The position numbers were made by a program, and so were the translations under genes. Below, piece by piece: positions 45,191-56,064 of a DNA stretch of 64,000 bases (positions within the stretch are counted from its first letter, which is position 1; each line of letters begins with the position of its first letter). Where the stretch lies: contig VXIS01000063.1 in assembly GCA_008704415.1 (NCBI GenBank), positions 62,001 through 126,000 on the forward strand, read 5' to 3'. The stretch comes from Sphaerosporella brunnea. Its lineage: Eukaryota; Ascomycota; Pezizomycetes; Pezizales; Pyronemataceae. The notes beneath the pieces were generated by a model. The model did not search any database. It was not told the origin of the DNA and was given only the letters and a program-made list of their open reading frames with translations.

Positions 45191-46831
45191 ATGGTTTCCC
45201 GTCAACATCCAACGATGGGTCGAACCCTCCGGATCTCCGGGATCCCCAAGGATATCACCAAGAAAGCGCTTAAAGACAGTCTAGAGAGCTTATTGTCAGA
45301 CAAAAATCAACGGAAGGGCTTGATTTTCTCATTGGTGCCGAATCGTGACGATGATGAGCAGACTGCAACGGTTACTTTCGAACGAGACACCGAACCTCCG
45401 TTATTCGCGCAATGCGTTTCAGGGCGCAGGGTTGAAATCGAACTTGATGGAGTAGGAGAGGATCTGGTTGTTGACTGCGACTTCCTTGGAATGACACCGC
45501 TCTACAGCGATGATGATCCGAAGGTTGAGTAAGTACCGTCTTCTTGGATATGCCGTCTTGTTTGACCAGGTTTAATTGATCGGAAACCATAGCATCATAG
45601 CAGTCACGCGTCTCGCAGGGCATGCTTTCGGATCCTGGAAATCTCCGACGAGTGGCAAGATGTGGTTGAGAGACTTTCTGCCCATAGGGCTGCGCGGTTG
45701 CCATGCCAGGATCCTAACATTTGGCTACGATTCGACTCTACAAAATAGCCTATCGTCGAGTTCCCTTCAACAGTTCTCAAGACAACTTCTGGATGCAACC
45801 GCAAATTCCCGGGCTAGCGAAAAGGTGAGACTACTATTCTTGCGATGCTCAGCATAGACCGCGTCTGGCTTGTGATGGGTTGGATTGGGGGAGGCATAGC
45901 TTCTATCCATGCGCACGTAATTGCATGTATCAGCCTCCCGATCTTTGGGCACCACCCTACTATCCGAACTGAGCACTATAAGTACATCTAGGCTTTAGCT
46001 AACTATATATAACCGTTAACCCCTACAGGAGAAGCACCGTCCACTCATATTCATTGGTCATAGTATCGGTGGTCTTGTCATAAAGCAGGTTTGTAGACAA
46101 ATATCAATACCTGCAGTCTAAACACATCTGAAATTTCATCTTATAGGCCTTGGTCGAAGCGCGCCCACCTCATGGTTCAGTACACGATCAAGCCATCTTA
46201 GAATCATGCACTTCGCTCTTCTTCTTTGGTGTTCCCAACAAAGGCCTCAATGAAACCAACCTGGTGGATTTGCTAAAAGGACAGCCCAACGCTGACTTCG
46301 TGAACGATTTGAGAGAAGGCTCGGCTTTTCTGGACCTAGCATATGACAGCTTCTTGAGAGGCTTCACCCATGATGATTGCAAAATCACCTCGTTTTACGA
46401 GATGCAATTTACGAAGACTCTGGTGGTATGCATCATGTATCACTGGTAGCTGTGCATGTGAGCTCTAGATCTGAATTTGCTGACCGGTTGGAACACAGGA
46501 AATCGATGGCAAATGGATGCGAGAGGGTGAGCCAGTACAAATGGTGACCAAGGACTCGGCTACTTGGGCGTCACGTACCGAAGCCCTCCCCGACCAGGTT
46601 CCCCTCGAGGCAAATCATTCGACACTGGTCAAGTTCTCCGATAGACACGACAATAAGTACGAAGTGGTATTGGGTAGGATACGAGAACAAGTTGTGGAGG
46701 CAGCGGAGGTTATCAAAAAACGACATGGGCATGCAAGCACCCACGGTGAGCACCTTTACGAAGATGTCGAGAAAGTCAGGCAAAGGCGTGTTGAGCAGTT
46801 TACCCCGTACGCCTCTACCACAAGGGCATGA
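45191..46831 (+). CDS. NLR-type N-terminal alpha/beta-hydrolase (serine esterase) protein, truncated architecture
   Basis: Five exons, 45191-45528, 45593-45824, 46029-46088, 46147-46425 and 46499-46831, encode 413 residues. ATG 45215 is an alternative start. An N-terminal module (MGRTLRISGIPKDITKKAL ... CDFLGMTPLYSDDDP) precedes an alpha/beta-hydrolase domain. The hydrolase has GHAFGSWKSPTSGKMWLRDF, RILTFGYDSTLQ, HRPLIFIGHSIGGLVIKQ with nucleophile Ser202, and FFGVPNKGLN. Its end is the WASRTEALPDQVPLEANHST module. In fungi this block usually forms the N-terminal effector of NOD-like receptors with NACHT and repeat domains. Here it stops soon after, with no nucleotide-binding domain. Arg replaces the usual Gly in the VTRLAG oxyanion region. 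Ankyrin-like remnants lie 0.7 kb downstream. It may be a remnant or a stand-alone derivative; expression is unknown. Confidence 0.7.
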
Positions 46832-47544
46832 AGATAAGGGACAACACTGGGGCTCAGTACGCGTGTTTTCGAGCATCAGTGCGATTCTTTAGCCTAGAAT
46901 CCTTATGGTACTCGCCCCGCGGGGGGGGGGGGGGTTGAGCGTGGTCATGTTTGGTAATCAGAATGTTGAAACTCAATGGGATCGACTGCTTGCGGCCACG
47001 GGGCCCAATATCTATCACCACTGTGCCTAGACGGCCATCGTCCGATCATGAGTGATCTCAAAGCCCATCACCCACATTCTGGTGACCAAACGTGTTGATG
47101 GTTTAACCTTGATCGTGAAGCTAATGTCTACTTGCTATAGTGAACGAACACGTCTTCATTTATTATTTATTTATTTATTTATTTATTTGTCTATTCGGCA
47201 TGCAGCCTCTCGGCTATGGTCATGTATAGCAGGTACAAGACGTGAAAAACATGAAAGCCATACAGGCAACCAATGAAATAAGAAAATGACGTCTAATTAA
47301 CATAGGAAATAGCTACCTCTCATGGTCAGATACATGATATGCCCCCATGCTCAGCGGCCTCGTCTCTCTTGAGGAAGCCATCGGGAACATCCCTGTACAG
47401 AAGCCTTGATTTCCCAGTCGAACGTTATCTGACAAGTGTAAATAGAGCCGAGTATTCAGTGGAGGGGAAAAAACGTTACAGTACTTTCTCCGTGCCGATT
47501 ATTCAAAGGCAAATGCGCCTTTCGACAATCTTAGGCCTACCGCC
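46832..47544. other. Spacer between the hydrolase and ankyrin remnants
   Basis: Contains a G run (46921-46933) and an ATTT microsatellite (about 47164-47188). No NACHT or P-loop motif is visible on either strand. The frame at 47339-47575 may be decayed linker sequence of the same ancestral gene. Confidence 0.4.
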
Positions 47545-47833
47545 CTTCGCCTTGCTGCCTATCATGGAACCTTAGCCACCAGTTCCCTGCTATTAGATCG
47601 AGGTGCGGTTGTCAATGACCAAGGCGGAAAGTATTGCACGACGCTCCAGGCTGCTTGCCAGCGACGTGGCCTCGTTGCTGTTGCATCGTGGTGAACCTGT
47701 CTTGGCCGGAGTTTGGATCGCCACTGACATATATCTAATGGGAGAGGATCGTGCGGTAGCTCAATCGCTGTTGGCAAAAGGTGGTGATTTTGAAGACTTG
47801 GCCGAAAGCCCTGAATTGTTCTCGACTCCCTAG
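47545..47833 (+). pseudogene. Orphaned, frameshifted ankyrin-repeat fragment
   Basis: One frame reads LAAYHGTLATSSLLLDRGAV and VNDQGGKYCTTLQAACQRRG. After a frameshift near 47660 another frame reads DVASLLLHRGEPVLAGVW and DRAVAQSLLAKGGDFEDL. These are recognisable ankyrin helices (TxLQAAC, VAxLLLxRGA) of the type found at the C-terminus of fungal NLR proteins. There is no start codon and stops interrupt both frames. It lies on the same strand downstream of the NLR-type hydrolase, so it may be the tail of the same ancestral gene. Confidence 0.6.
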
Positions 47834-48520
47834 CGACGATACCTGCCTTTACCCACGACTTTAACCTACACACATCTTGTGTCCGGTTGCACGTTTCTCT
47901 TAGAAAGTGGCCTCTTACTTCTTTTTGATTCAGTCTGATTTCTTTTGCTATCAATTGTTAGCATATGTACCAATGGCAAGGCTTGGAGCTCTCGAGAACA
48001 GTTGAAATATATGGCCGGCATGGTTGGACACGCTGACTTTCCGTCCTCCCCACTCCATTGCTTTACTACCGTATTACCTCACCTAAGAGTCACACTTTTA
48101 AGCGGTCTTGGCGCGTGCCAGCGAGTTTTCAACTCACTCCAAAATGTGTGAAATATTTTCTATGTGCGATTCTGAGGCGCTTAAGTGATCTTTTTGCTGG
48201 CGGAAATTAAAGATGGCCCGATTTCGAGCTTTTGGAGCCTGGGTCCTTTCGAGTGTTTTCATCTTGCAGCATCGATAAGCTTTGGTGGGACGATCTCCCC
48301 AGCAAAAAAATTGTACAAGCTGAGGGCAGGCCTAAGGTGCTGATCGGGGGGAAAGTTGCCCGCCTAGACCTGATCATTGCCTGTCACTCGGCCTGTTTCA
48401 AACCCTGTAATAGCACGTGCTCGGCTCTTCCCTCTTGACGCGTTCCGACGGCAAGCTAGGTTCAGCTCATAAATCCCGCGATCCGCTACCTTCAAACGAT
48501 CGAACACAATTCTTCACATA
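47834..48520. other. Intergenic region, promoter of the YheT-type hydrolase
   Basis: No supported gene. The start codon at 48521 is preceded by a plausible AC-rich leader. Confidence 0.45.
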
Positions 48521-49855
48521 ATGCCATTCTTCAACTCCAGCGCTCCCACGCTCCACCATGCCTCCAAGACCGTTCGTCTCCGAACCCGCAGTACGGATAC
48601 CCCCATCCAACTCTCTACCTTCGCGGCACCTCTCATCCCGCATTTCCACGCCAATCCGCTCCTCTTCAATGGCCATCTACAAACATTCTGGACTGCCGCA
48701 AAACCGCACGACCCCTTTGTAGTCCACTACGCCCGCCGCCATTTCACGCACCCTGTGGACGGCGGCCACTTCGCAGTCGATTTTGTCGTCCCAGAATTCC
48801 CTGCCTCTCAAGCTTCTGGGGACCTGCCGGAGCGGACAAGGCACATGCTGCCTACCGAGGAGGAAGCGCTGGGAGCGGAGGACAACAGGCCGATGTTGGT
48901 TGCCCTGCATGGACTGAGCGGTGGGAGCCATGAGGTGTATCTAAGAGCGGTGCTGCATGCACTACTCACGAGTCCAGGCGGAGGGAAATGGGAGGTGTGT
49001 GTGGTTAATGCGCGTGGCTGTGCAAAGAGCACAATCACTTCAAAGCAACTGTTTAACGCGCGGTGGACATCGGATGTGCGGGAGGTGGTGAAATACCTGC
49101 GACGAGTCTTTCCAAACCGACCTCTCTATGGCATTGGGTTTTCTCTCGGCGCGAATATACTGACAAATTATCTTGGCGAGGAAGGCGCGGAGTGTGAGTT
49201 GTGCGCCGCGGTGGTTTGCTCAAATCCTTGGGACCTGATGATCAACCATAAGGCGTTGATGCGCTCCTGGCTGGGAAGAGAGATTTATTCAAAGGTTATG
49301 GGCACGAATATGCGAGCGCTGTTTGAGCAGCATTTCGAGCAGTTAGTGAAGGATGATAGGATTGATGTGGAGGCAGTCAGGAGGGGAAGGCATCTGCATG
49401 AGTTTGATAGGGACCTTACGGCCAAGGTCTTTGGGTACCAAACAGTTGGAGAGTATTATAGGGATGCTAGCTCAACCGACAGTTTGTTGAAGGTGCGGGT
49501 GCCGTTGTTGGTGCTGCATGCTAGGGATGATCCGATTGCGGTGGATGAGGCCGTGCCGTATGATGAGGCAGCCGCGAATCCGTATGTTTTCATGGCGGTG
49601 ACGGATGGAGGGGGGCACCTGAGCTGGTTCGAAAGCGATGGAGGAAGATGGTTTGCGAAACCGGTATGATTCCTACTTAGCTGAGTGTTCGGAATATGGC
49701 TAACGGAAATAATTCAGATCTGCAATTTCCTCACAGCTTTCGAGAGCGATGTTGTGGGGGTTTTACCAGCAGTCGATTGGTCAGAACCTGTCATCGAGGG
49801 GGCGGCCGAAGGCAACGGTCATTTCGATGCATCTCAGTCGAAGAAAACTATTTAA
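48521..49855 (+). CDS. YheT/EMB8-type alpha/beta-hydrolase (medium-chain ester synthase/esterase family)
   Basis: Two exons, 48521-49663 and 49718-49855, with a 54-nt intron, encode 426 residues. The first exon would otherwise run into a stop directly after KPV, and splicing adds ICNFLTAFESDVVGVLPAVD. Family features are HANPLLFNGHLQTFW near the N-terminus, PMLVALHGLSGGSHEVYLRA (oxyanion region) and WEVCVVNARGCAKS. Nucleophile Ser208 lies in YGIGFSLGANIL, the acid is Asp336 or Asp337 in HARDDPIAVDE, and the base is His366 in GGGHLSWF. Yeast relatives Eht1, Eeb1 and YMR210W make or hydrolyse medium-chain fatty-acid ethyl esters or monoacylglycerols. Substrate here is inferred only at family level. 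No signal peptide or membrane segment is present. Confidence 0.88.
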
Positions 49856-50041
49856 AAGACACAGTGTTTTCTAGTCCGGTTTTTTCTACATAGTACATCC
49901 AGTTGCACTGTTAGACAGCGTTCCACAAAGATTAGAGGCAATAAGAAGCCGGAGTTAGTGAGCACTACGTGTATCGTACCAGTACGTACGAGTATTGTTG
50001 TCAAGCTTTAAAGCACTTGCGCATAATGTAAGTGTCTACAG

Positions 50042-50055
50042 TAGGGTTAGGGTTT
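50042..50055 (+). promoter_or_regulatory. Telomere-repeat-like box (TAGGGTTAGGGTTT)
   Basis: Two TTAGGG-type units lie ~105 bp upstream of the RRM gene start. Telo-box motifs of this kind occur in promoters of translation and RNA-processing genes and bind Tbf1- or Teb1-like factors. Position favours a promoter element over a telomere relic. Confidence 0.45.
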
Positions 50056-50158
50056 AGGCTACTTAGTAGTTCGACGCCAACTTCGCCGCTCAGCATCACT
50101 TTCATCAACTTCACCTTCTCTCAACAACCACCGGCACCACCACAAACAGTGCACCACA

Positions 50159-51064
50159 ATGTCGTACCCGCCACCTCCCGGAACATCCAACAACTCTCTT
50201 CCTCCCCGACCTCCGCCCCCAATAAACAACTTCACCCGCTTCGCGCCGCGACAAGTCGCGTCCGCCACGCCACACCACAGCGCACCCCCACAACACACCT
50301 ACCATGCCCCACCGCAACAGCCCGACTACAGCGCAAGCTACGCTGCTCCAGCTTATGGCGGCTACGGCATGCCCGCCGCATCTACATACAGTGCTCCAGC
50401 CCCCAACGTCTCCGCTGCGCCGCACATCGTCAATCCTTTCCCCTTACCTGGTACCGGTCGCAAAAATGCCGATCCACGCTACGCCGACCTGGATCCGGAG
50501 CTGCAAGCACAGATTGCACAGCAGCAGAGTATCTACGATCCATCGAACGCGGAGAACTTGAAGGCGCGGTCTATGCCGAAGCCGGCCGTTGAAGCTGCCG
50601 CATCGGCCGGAACACAGGCGGCGGCCAAGGTGCCGACCGTTGTACGGCATGGTGGAGGGCAGACGTGGACGGATCCTACACTGCTGGAGTGGGATCCCTC
50701 GCATTTTCGATTGTTTGTGGGAAATCTCGCCGGAGAGGTCACCGACGATAGCTTGTTGAAGGCGTTTTCGAAGTACCCAAGCGTCAAGAAGGCACGCGTT
50801 GTTCGCGATAAGAGGACCACGAAGTCAAAGGGATACGGATTTGTCGCGTTCGCTGATGGAGACGAGTACTTCCGTGCGGCGAGGGAGATGCAAGGGAAAT
50901 ACATTGGCAGTCATCCTGTGCTGTTGAAGAGGAGTAATACGGAGATCAAGCCGGTTATTGTTGGAGGCAACAAAACGAAGGGGGGCAGGATCGATAAGAA
51001 TAAGAACAAGAAGAAGGGTGGAAAGGGTAAGGGCGCAGGCCCGGAGAGGAAGGTCTTGGGGTAA
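50159..51064 (+). CDS. RBM42-type RRM RNA-binding protein
   Basis: Single exon of 301 residues starting MSYPPPPGTSNNSLPPRPPP. The N-terminal ~110 residues are Pro/Ala/Tyr-rich and disordered. A conserved linker (DPELQAQIAQQQSIYDPSN) precedes a single RRM at about residues 178-258. The RRM starts after GGQTWTDPTLLEWDPSHF and has RNP2 RLFVGNL and RNP1 KSKGYGFVAF. It ends in a Lys/Gly-rich tail (KNKNKKKGGKGKGAGPERK). The WEWDP-like lead-in and the RRM order match RBM42, a nuclear RNA-binding protein associated with hnRNP K and the spliceosome in animals. Function in splicing or mRNA stability is inferred from that homology. Confidence 0.9.
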   Translation: MSYPPPPGTSNNSLPPRPPPPINNFTRFAPRQVASATPHHSAPPQHTYHAPPQQPDYSASYAAPAYGGYGMPAASTYSAPAPNVSAAPHIVNPFPLPGTGRKNADPRYADLDPELQAQIAQQQSIYDPSNAENLKARSMPKPAVEAAASAGTQAAAKVPTVVRHGGGQTWTDPTLLEWDPSHFRLFVGNLAGEVTDDSLLKAFSKYPSVKKARVVRDKRTTKSKGYGFVAFADGDEYFRAAREMQGKYIGSHPVLLKRSNTEIKPVIVGGNKTKGGRIDKNKNKKKGGKGKGAGPERKVLG

Positions 51065-51620
51065 GGTCCCACTCGCTGGCGGGATGGATTAAACAATTAC
51101 TAGGATCCTGCAAAGCAGTTCTAATGAGGTGTTGTCTGAGGGCGTTGTGGGGCGGCTGTTGCCGGTTGCGACAAGGTACTTTGTTTCCTGTTCTTGTTCG
51201 TTGTTTTCCTGGCTGCTGTGTTAAAACTGGGTCGGATAGAATCTTCGATTTGCTTGACAGCAACGAGTTTTTTGATCCGCCGCTGCGTCACAAAGGGTGT
51301 TGGGCACAACTCAATTCGCAAGGCATTCGCTATACGATTGCAGCCCGCACCATAATATCGAGCCACAAGGTTTACCAATTGCCATCTAGAAACCAATAGA
51401 ATCTAAGACTTATGGGCCCCATGTTTTCCTTCAACGTGGTTGTTGAACGACTTCTTAACGACTGTCGTTCGTTGGTGCCCCACAGTAGTCACAAAGTCAA
51501 TCGGCATCCCAACATCGCGGAGCGGCAGCATAGCTGAGTCCAAAGTGTGATGACACCTTCGCTTCACAAACCAATGCCATCTCTGTGAAACATGATCAGC
51601 CACAAGACAACGTCAAGTTG
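51065..51620. other. Intergenic region downstream of the RRM gene
   Basis: No supported gene on either strand. It leads into the inverted-repeat element beginning near 51621. Confidence 0.45.
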
Positions 51621-52044
51621 TACTCGCGCGGCCGAGTGCCAAGCTCCGGATTTTCTGATTGGCCCGCACAACAAAAAACCGCGAAAATAGAAACTCGGCC
51701 GTCAAAATTCATCGTAAATTGGAAGCTTCCACTTGCGGTCAGATCCGTCGCAAAAAACGCTATCTAGCACGTCTTGGAGGGCTTGCTGGGCCGTCATGAT
51801 GTTGAGAGAGTTGAAACGGTGATGCTGAATATCCAGCGTTGCCACACAACGCCACACATCAGCCTCCCACTCCCCTACCCAGCTACCCCTCCGGGACGTG
51901 CTGGATCGCGTTTTTTGCAACGAATTTGACTACAAGTGGGAGCTTCTCATTTACGAATTTTGACGGCCGAGTTTCTATTTTCGCGGTTTTTTGTTGTGCG
52001 GGCCAATCAGAAAATCCGGAGCTTGGCACTCGGCCGCGCGAGTA
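51621..52044. mobile_element. Foldback MITE with ~150-bp inverted repeats, flanked by TA
   Basis: A 420-bp element at 51623-52042. Its left arm (CTCGCGCGGCCGAGTGCC..., to about 51780) is repeated in reverse complement at about 51890-52042. The outer ~90 bp are identical. The inner part differs by small gaps and mostly C-to-T or G-to-A changes. Both ends abut a TA dinucleotide, the target site of Tc1/mariner-class elements. The ~100-bp centre encodes nothing recognisable. It sits between the RRM and Trf4-like genes. Confidence 0.8.
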
Positions 52045-52557
52045 TGGTATGTCCCGAGTGACATGTAGTGATTACGAAGCACTCACTGCAATCTTGTTTA
52101 AGGGCAGGCGCTGCATTGAAGCATCCGTAGTACTCCATCTATTCCGGTTGATCCAAGAGACTGTTCTTTTTATGGGAACGGAAGACAGCGATCGGGGAGA
52201 AGGAATGTCAGAGAGTATAGAGATCACAGCACGCAGACTTGAAATTGTGATAGCGAGAACACGCATTTCGAAATAGGTCGCCGGCTAAAACAAATGAGCG
52301 TTGGACTTGGTTTCTCAACGCCGCAGCATACCTAGATCGATAACAGGTTGGTTCTTTCTGAATTTTCTGCACGTAGTGATTAATCATGAAGCTCTGATGG
52401 ATTAGATAAGATACCTCACGCCTTGACTAGCTGTCTTTTTTTGCCTCTCACCTTCGACCTCCCTCTTTCACGCCGCACGACACACACCTACCAACATCAC
52501 AATCTTCGCGTCGCCGCCCACATCAACGCGCCTCGTGCGCAACCCTGACAACCCATA
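52045..52557. promoter_or_regulatory. Upstream region of the Trf4-like gene
   Basis: The last ~120 bp are CA-rich and look like a 5' leader. No separate gene recognised. Confidence 0.4.
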
Positions 52558-55256
52558 ATGGCTTCAAACGGCGATTCATACCGTCCCTCACCACGGCACC
52601 GCGACCGCTCACGCTCACCTTCTCGCTTTACTGGCAACAACAACTCGCGCTACCGCGAGCGCGAGTTTGAATTCGATGGAGGCCGTCGGATGCCGCCCAG
52701 ATCGCGCGACATGGAACCTGACCGTGGCAACAGGGATAGCTACCGACCACAGCATTACCACAGGGGAGGAAGAGGCGCCGGACGGGGTGGAAGGGGCGGG
52801 TTGCCTTTTAAGAAAAAGCTTCCCTTACCCGCTCATGATCGCCCTATCCTTAGCTTTGACTACAAAGAGAAAACCCCAGAACTCATGCCTGGCATGATTA
52901 CGGCGGGGTTTGAGTTGGTTCATAATGAGGAAGAGCTGGGGTCTCAGGAAGAGGGGGGATCTCGGGCAGAGGAGGTGCCAATGGAATACAGTGAAGATGA
53001 TGCGCCCGCTGCTACTGCTGCGCCAGGACATATAGCTTCAGGAGAGACGCCTGTGTCAACAACTCCAGTGCAGGAAGGGGGAAAGGTTGCTACTGTATTG
53101 GTTTCCGTTGCCAATGATGCCGACAAGAAGCTAGATGTTGTGGAGGGCAAGGAGTTCGTTGAGGCGGACAAAAAGCGGACGGACGTTATCGCCATGATCC
53201 GACAGGCAAAGGCGAAGGCCGCTGCTGAGAAGGAAGTAAAGAAAGACAGCGTCGCTGCCAATGACGACTTTATCTCGCTTAACTTCGACGACGACAAGTC
53301 ACAGCAGAAGTCCGAGTCCGAGTCGGATGAGGAGCATGGATACGATGATCACAGGAAGAGACGGAAGCTCAATGATAGTACCAAGGCTACCCCAGAACTT
53401 CCTGAGGATGCCCCAAGGCATTTCTCGCACAGAGAATTGCTCCATGGACCTTATGTGCCCAAGGAGTCGAGTGATGGCGGTCCACCAGGTGTGGCACCAG
53501 GAGTCGGTCCGCTTTCCCGAGCTGGAAAGCTGCCGCCCCCACCTGGCCCTAGCCGAGATGTGCGCGCAGCCCTGGGGAAGAGGAGAAGAGATCGCAAGGA
53601 TTCTCCCTCCGATTATGACAGCTATGACGACTATGAAGAGGACCGTGATGTGGAGCTAGCTGGTGTTGAATTTGACTTCGATGGACCTGATGTCCCGCCT
53701 ACCAGGAAGAGGAAGCATGATCTTATCTCTTCAGGTAAACAGAAGGCTGATGGCAACATTACTCGGCAGTGGAAGGTCAAGCCAGGAGTTGATTCTACCC
53801 CGTGGATGCACGGAGCCGTTGATCACTCTCGTTCTCTGAACATGACTAGATGGTACGTTTTCTCCCAACTGTTTTGTAACGGAGACTCATGAGCTATTGC
53901 AGGCTTCACAATGAGATCATCGACTTTGTCGAATACATCAAGCCAAAACCATACGAACATGCAGTCCGCCGGTTTGTGATTCAACGTCTTCGTGACGTGG
54001 CACGTAAGCATTTTCATGATGCCGACGTTCGCGTGTTCGGATCCTTTGCGGCCGAACTATACCTTCCGACGTCCGACATAGATCTTGTCATCATCTCTAG
54101 AGACTATGCCCGTGACGATGACCCTAAATATGATAACAGGAATCGTCTCTTCAGCTTTAAGGCAGCTCTTTTGCATTCCCGTGTCGCTGAGCCAGATAGC
54201 ATTACTGTTATCGCCAATGCAAAGGTCCCACTCGTCAAATACAAGGACTCAATAAGTGGTTTCAGCGTCGACGTCTCATTTGAGAACAAAACTGGGCTGG
54301 TCGCGAATGGCACGTTCAGTACTTGGCGTGAGAGGTATCCGTGTCTTCCACTCTTGCTTACCCTTGTAAAACAATTTATAGCCATGAGAGGCTTGAACGA
54401 AGTTTACATCGGAGGCGTAGGGTCTTTCACGTTGACATGTCTCATCGTCTCACTCTTTCAGCAGCTTCCATCTGTCGCTAGTGGAGACATCAACCCTTCC
54501 GACAACCTCGGAGTCATGTTGCTCGAGTTCCTCGAGCTTTATGGAAAACGCTTCAACACGCGCAACGTGGGTATCCGGGTTGACGACGTGGCGCCTAGCT
54601 ACTTCCCTCGAGGACAGCTCCATCCAAAGCCGTCGCGCCCAAAGCCATCAGACGAATGGATCCTCGCGATTCAGGACCCCAACACTCCTGACAACAACAT
54701 CGCGCGCCCGTCGTATATGGTCAACTTGGTGCTAGACTGCTTCGGAGACGCGTATGACGTCCTCACGACGCATATGGCCGCCCTCGATGTCATGGATTTT
54801 GAACGCCGCAAGGGCCGCTCCCTCCTTGGCCGCATCATTGGCGGTGATTACTCCCACATCGAACAGGCCCGCCAGAAACTCAGGCGCGTCTACCTCGACC
54901 GTATAGGCTATGAGGCGGATTTGCGCGAGCTTGCTCCTGGCGAGACCCTTGCTCAGCCGCCTTTGCCGCCCGGCCCCCCGCCGAGATCTCCCTCTCCCCC
55001 TCCCCCTCCTCCTCCCCCGAGGAACGGGGCCAACGGTCAGAGAGGCAGGGATAACAGGAACCGCGGCGGCATTGGCAGTGCGGGTAAGGGAAGGGGCGGT
55101 GTCGCAAGGGGCGCCAAGAGACAGGCCATCCAAATCGAAAATGACGATGCACTCGAGAGGATGCGCGGTGGCAACAACAGTCGTCGCGGTGGCAGAGGTG
55201 ACGGCGGCCGATACAACGGCACTGGCGGAAGAAACGACCCTATCACTTTGGAGTAG
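52558..55256 (+). CDS. Non-canonical poly(A) RNA polymerase (Trf4/Cid14-like, TRAMP complex)
   Basis: Two exons, 52558-53852 and 53903-55256, with a 50-nt intron, encode 882 residues. The first ~430 residues are low complexity: an Arg/Ser start, an RGG box (GGRGAGRGGRGG), acidic stretches and a basic RKRKH patch. The catalytic region begins around residue 432 with RWLHNEIIDFVEYIKP. The nucleotidyltransferase signature is VFGSFAAELYLPTSDIDLVI, with Asp490 and Asp492. The third acid is Asp555 in GFSVDVSF. A PAP-associated domain follows (LGVMLLEFLELYGKRFN). The C-terminus is Pro-rich then RGG-rich. Yeast Trf4/5 and S. pombe Cid14 add short A tails to aberrant nuclear RNAs for exosome decay. The long disordered N-terminus and the RGG tail suggest direct RNA binding. 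Confidence 0.92.
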
Positions 55257-56064
55257 TGGTCCAGAGGGATGGGCTATTACCACGGTCGTGGTTCGATATA
55301 GAAGATGCAGCATTCATCCTGATGGATGACTTGTCTTATCTATCACGGACGGCTTCCAAATGCATTGTCCTTATCATTGTCTCTTTTAAAAAATAACCCT
55401 GGGCTTTTCTTTTCTTCAGTGTCCATAGTTCTTTCTACCTAGGGCTTTTCTTCTCTTCTTTTCTTTTTCGTTTTCTTTTTCATTTTTCCCCCCGAGTTGC
55501 CTTGCTGCCTTGCTATGCATGCCGCTGTCCTTCCGATTTGTAGATGTGAGCCGGTTGGAGGGGGGTTTTCGGTTTAGATGGAGCCGTGCTTAGTAGTACC
55601 TATTGTGGTTCAGTTCGTGCTTTCCCTTCCTCTTTTTATGTGTTGTGTGTGGGGAGTCATCGGTTGTGGAACTATGAAAATGTGCGGTGGCGCTGCTGGT
55701 GTAAATTTGAGAAGCGCGGCGGCCTGTGAAGGCATCGAGCTTGCTTTGCGGGCTGGTTGAAAGCAAATGCATTAGCGGCGGCCTGGGACTAAAACACTCT
55801 TCCGAGCTCAAGTTACATACAGTCTTGATATTTCCAGCGTCGGTGCCGGTAGGTAAGCACTTGGAAACGTAGGAATTGCTCTCTTCTGAGTTGACGTTAC
55901 AAAGAGCCGTCTTTTGAAAGGACAAAACGATTTGTTGAAATTGTTATTTTCATACACACAACCTCCCAAAAAAAAACAAAAAACAAAAAAAAAAAAAAAA
56001 ACATAGAAATCAGATGTACAAACTAATACTACAATTTCATTGAAACCCCCTCTTCTCTCTTTCT
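55257..56064. other. Intergenic region between convergent genes
   Basis: 3' untranslated regions of the Trf4-like gene and of rds1. It is T-rich on the left and has an A run near 55970-56002. No other gene recognised. Confidence 0.5.

Noticed and set aside
46921..46933. Poly-G run, with similar runs near 3587, 20162 and 40052
   Set aside because: Simple homopolymers, scattered in non-coding DNA, with no associated feature.
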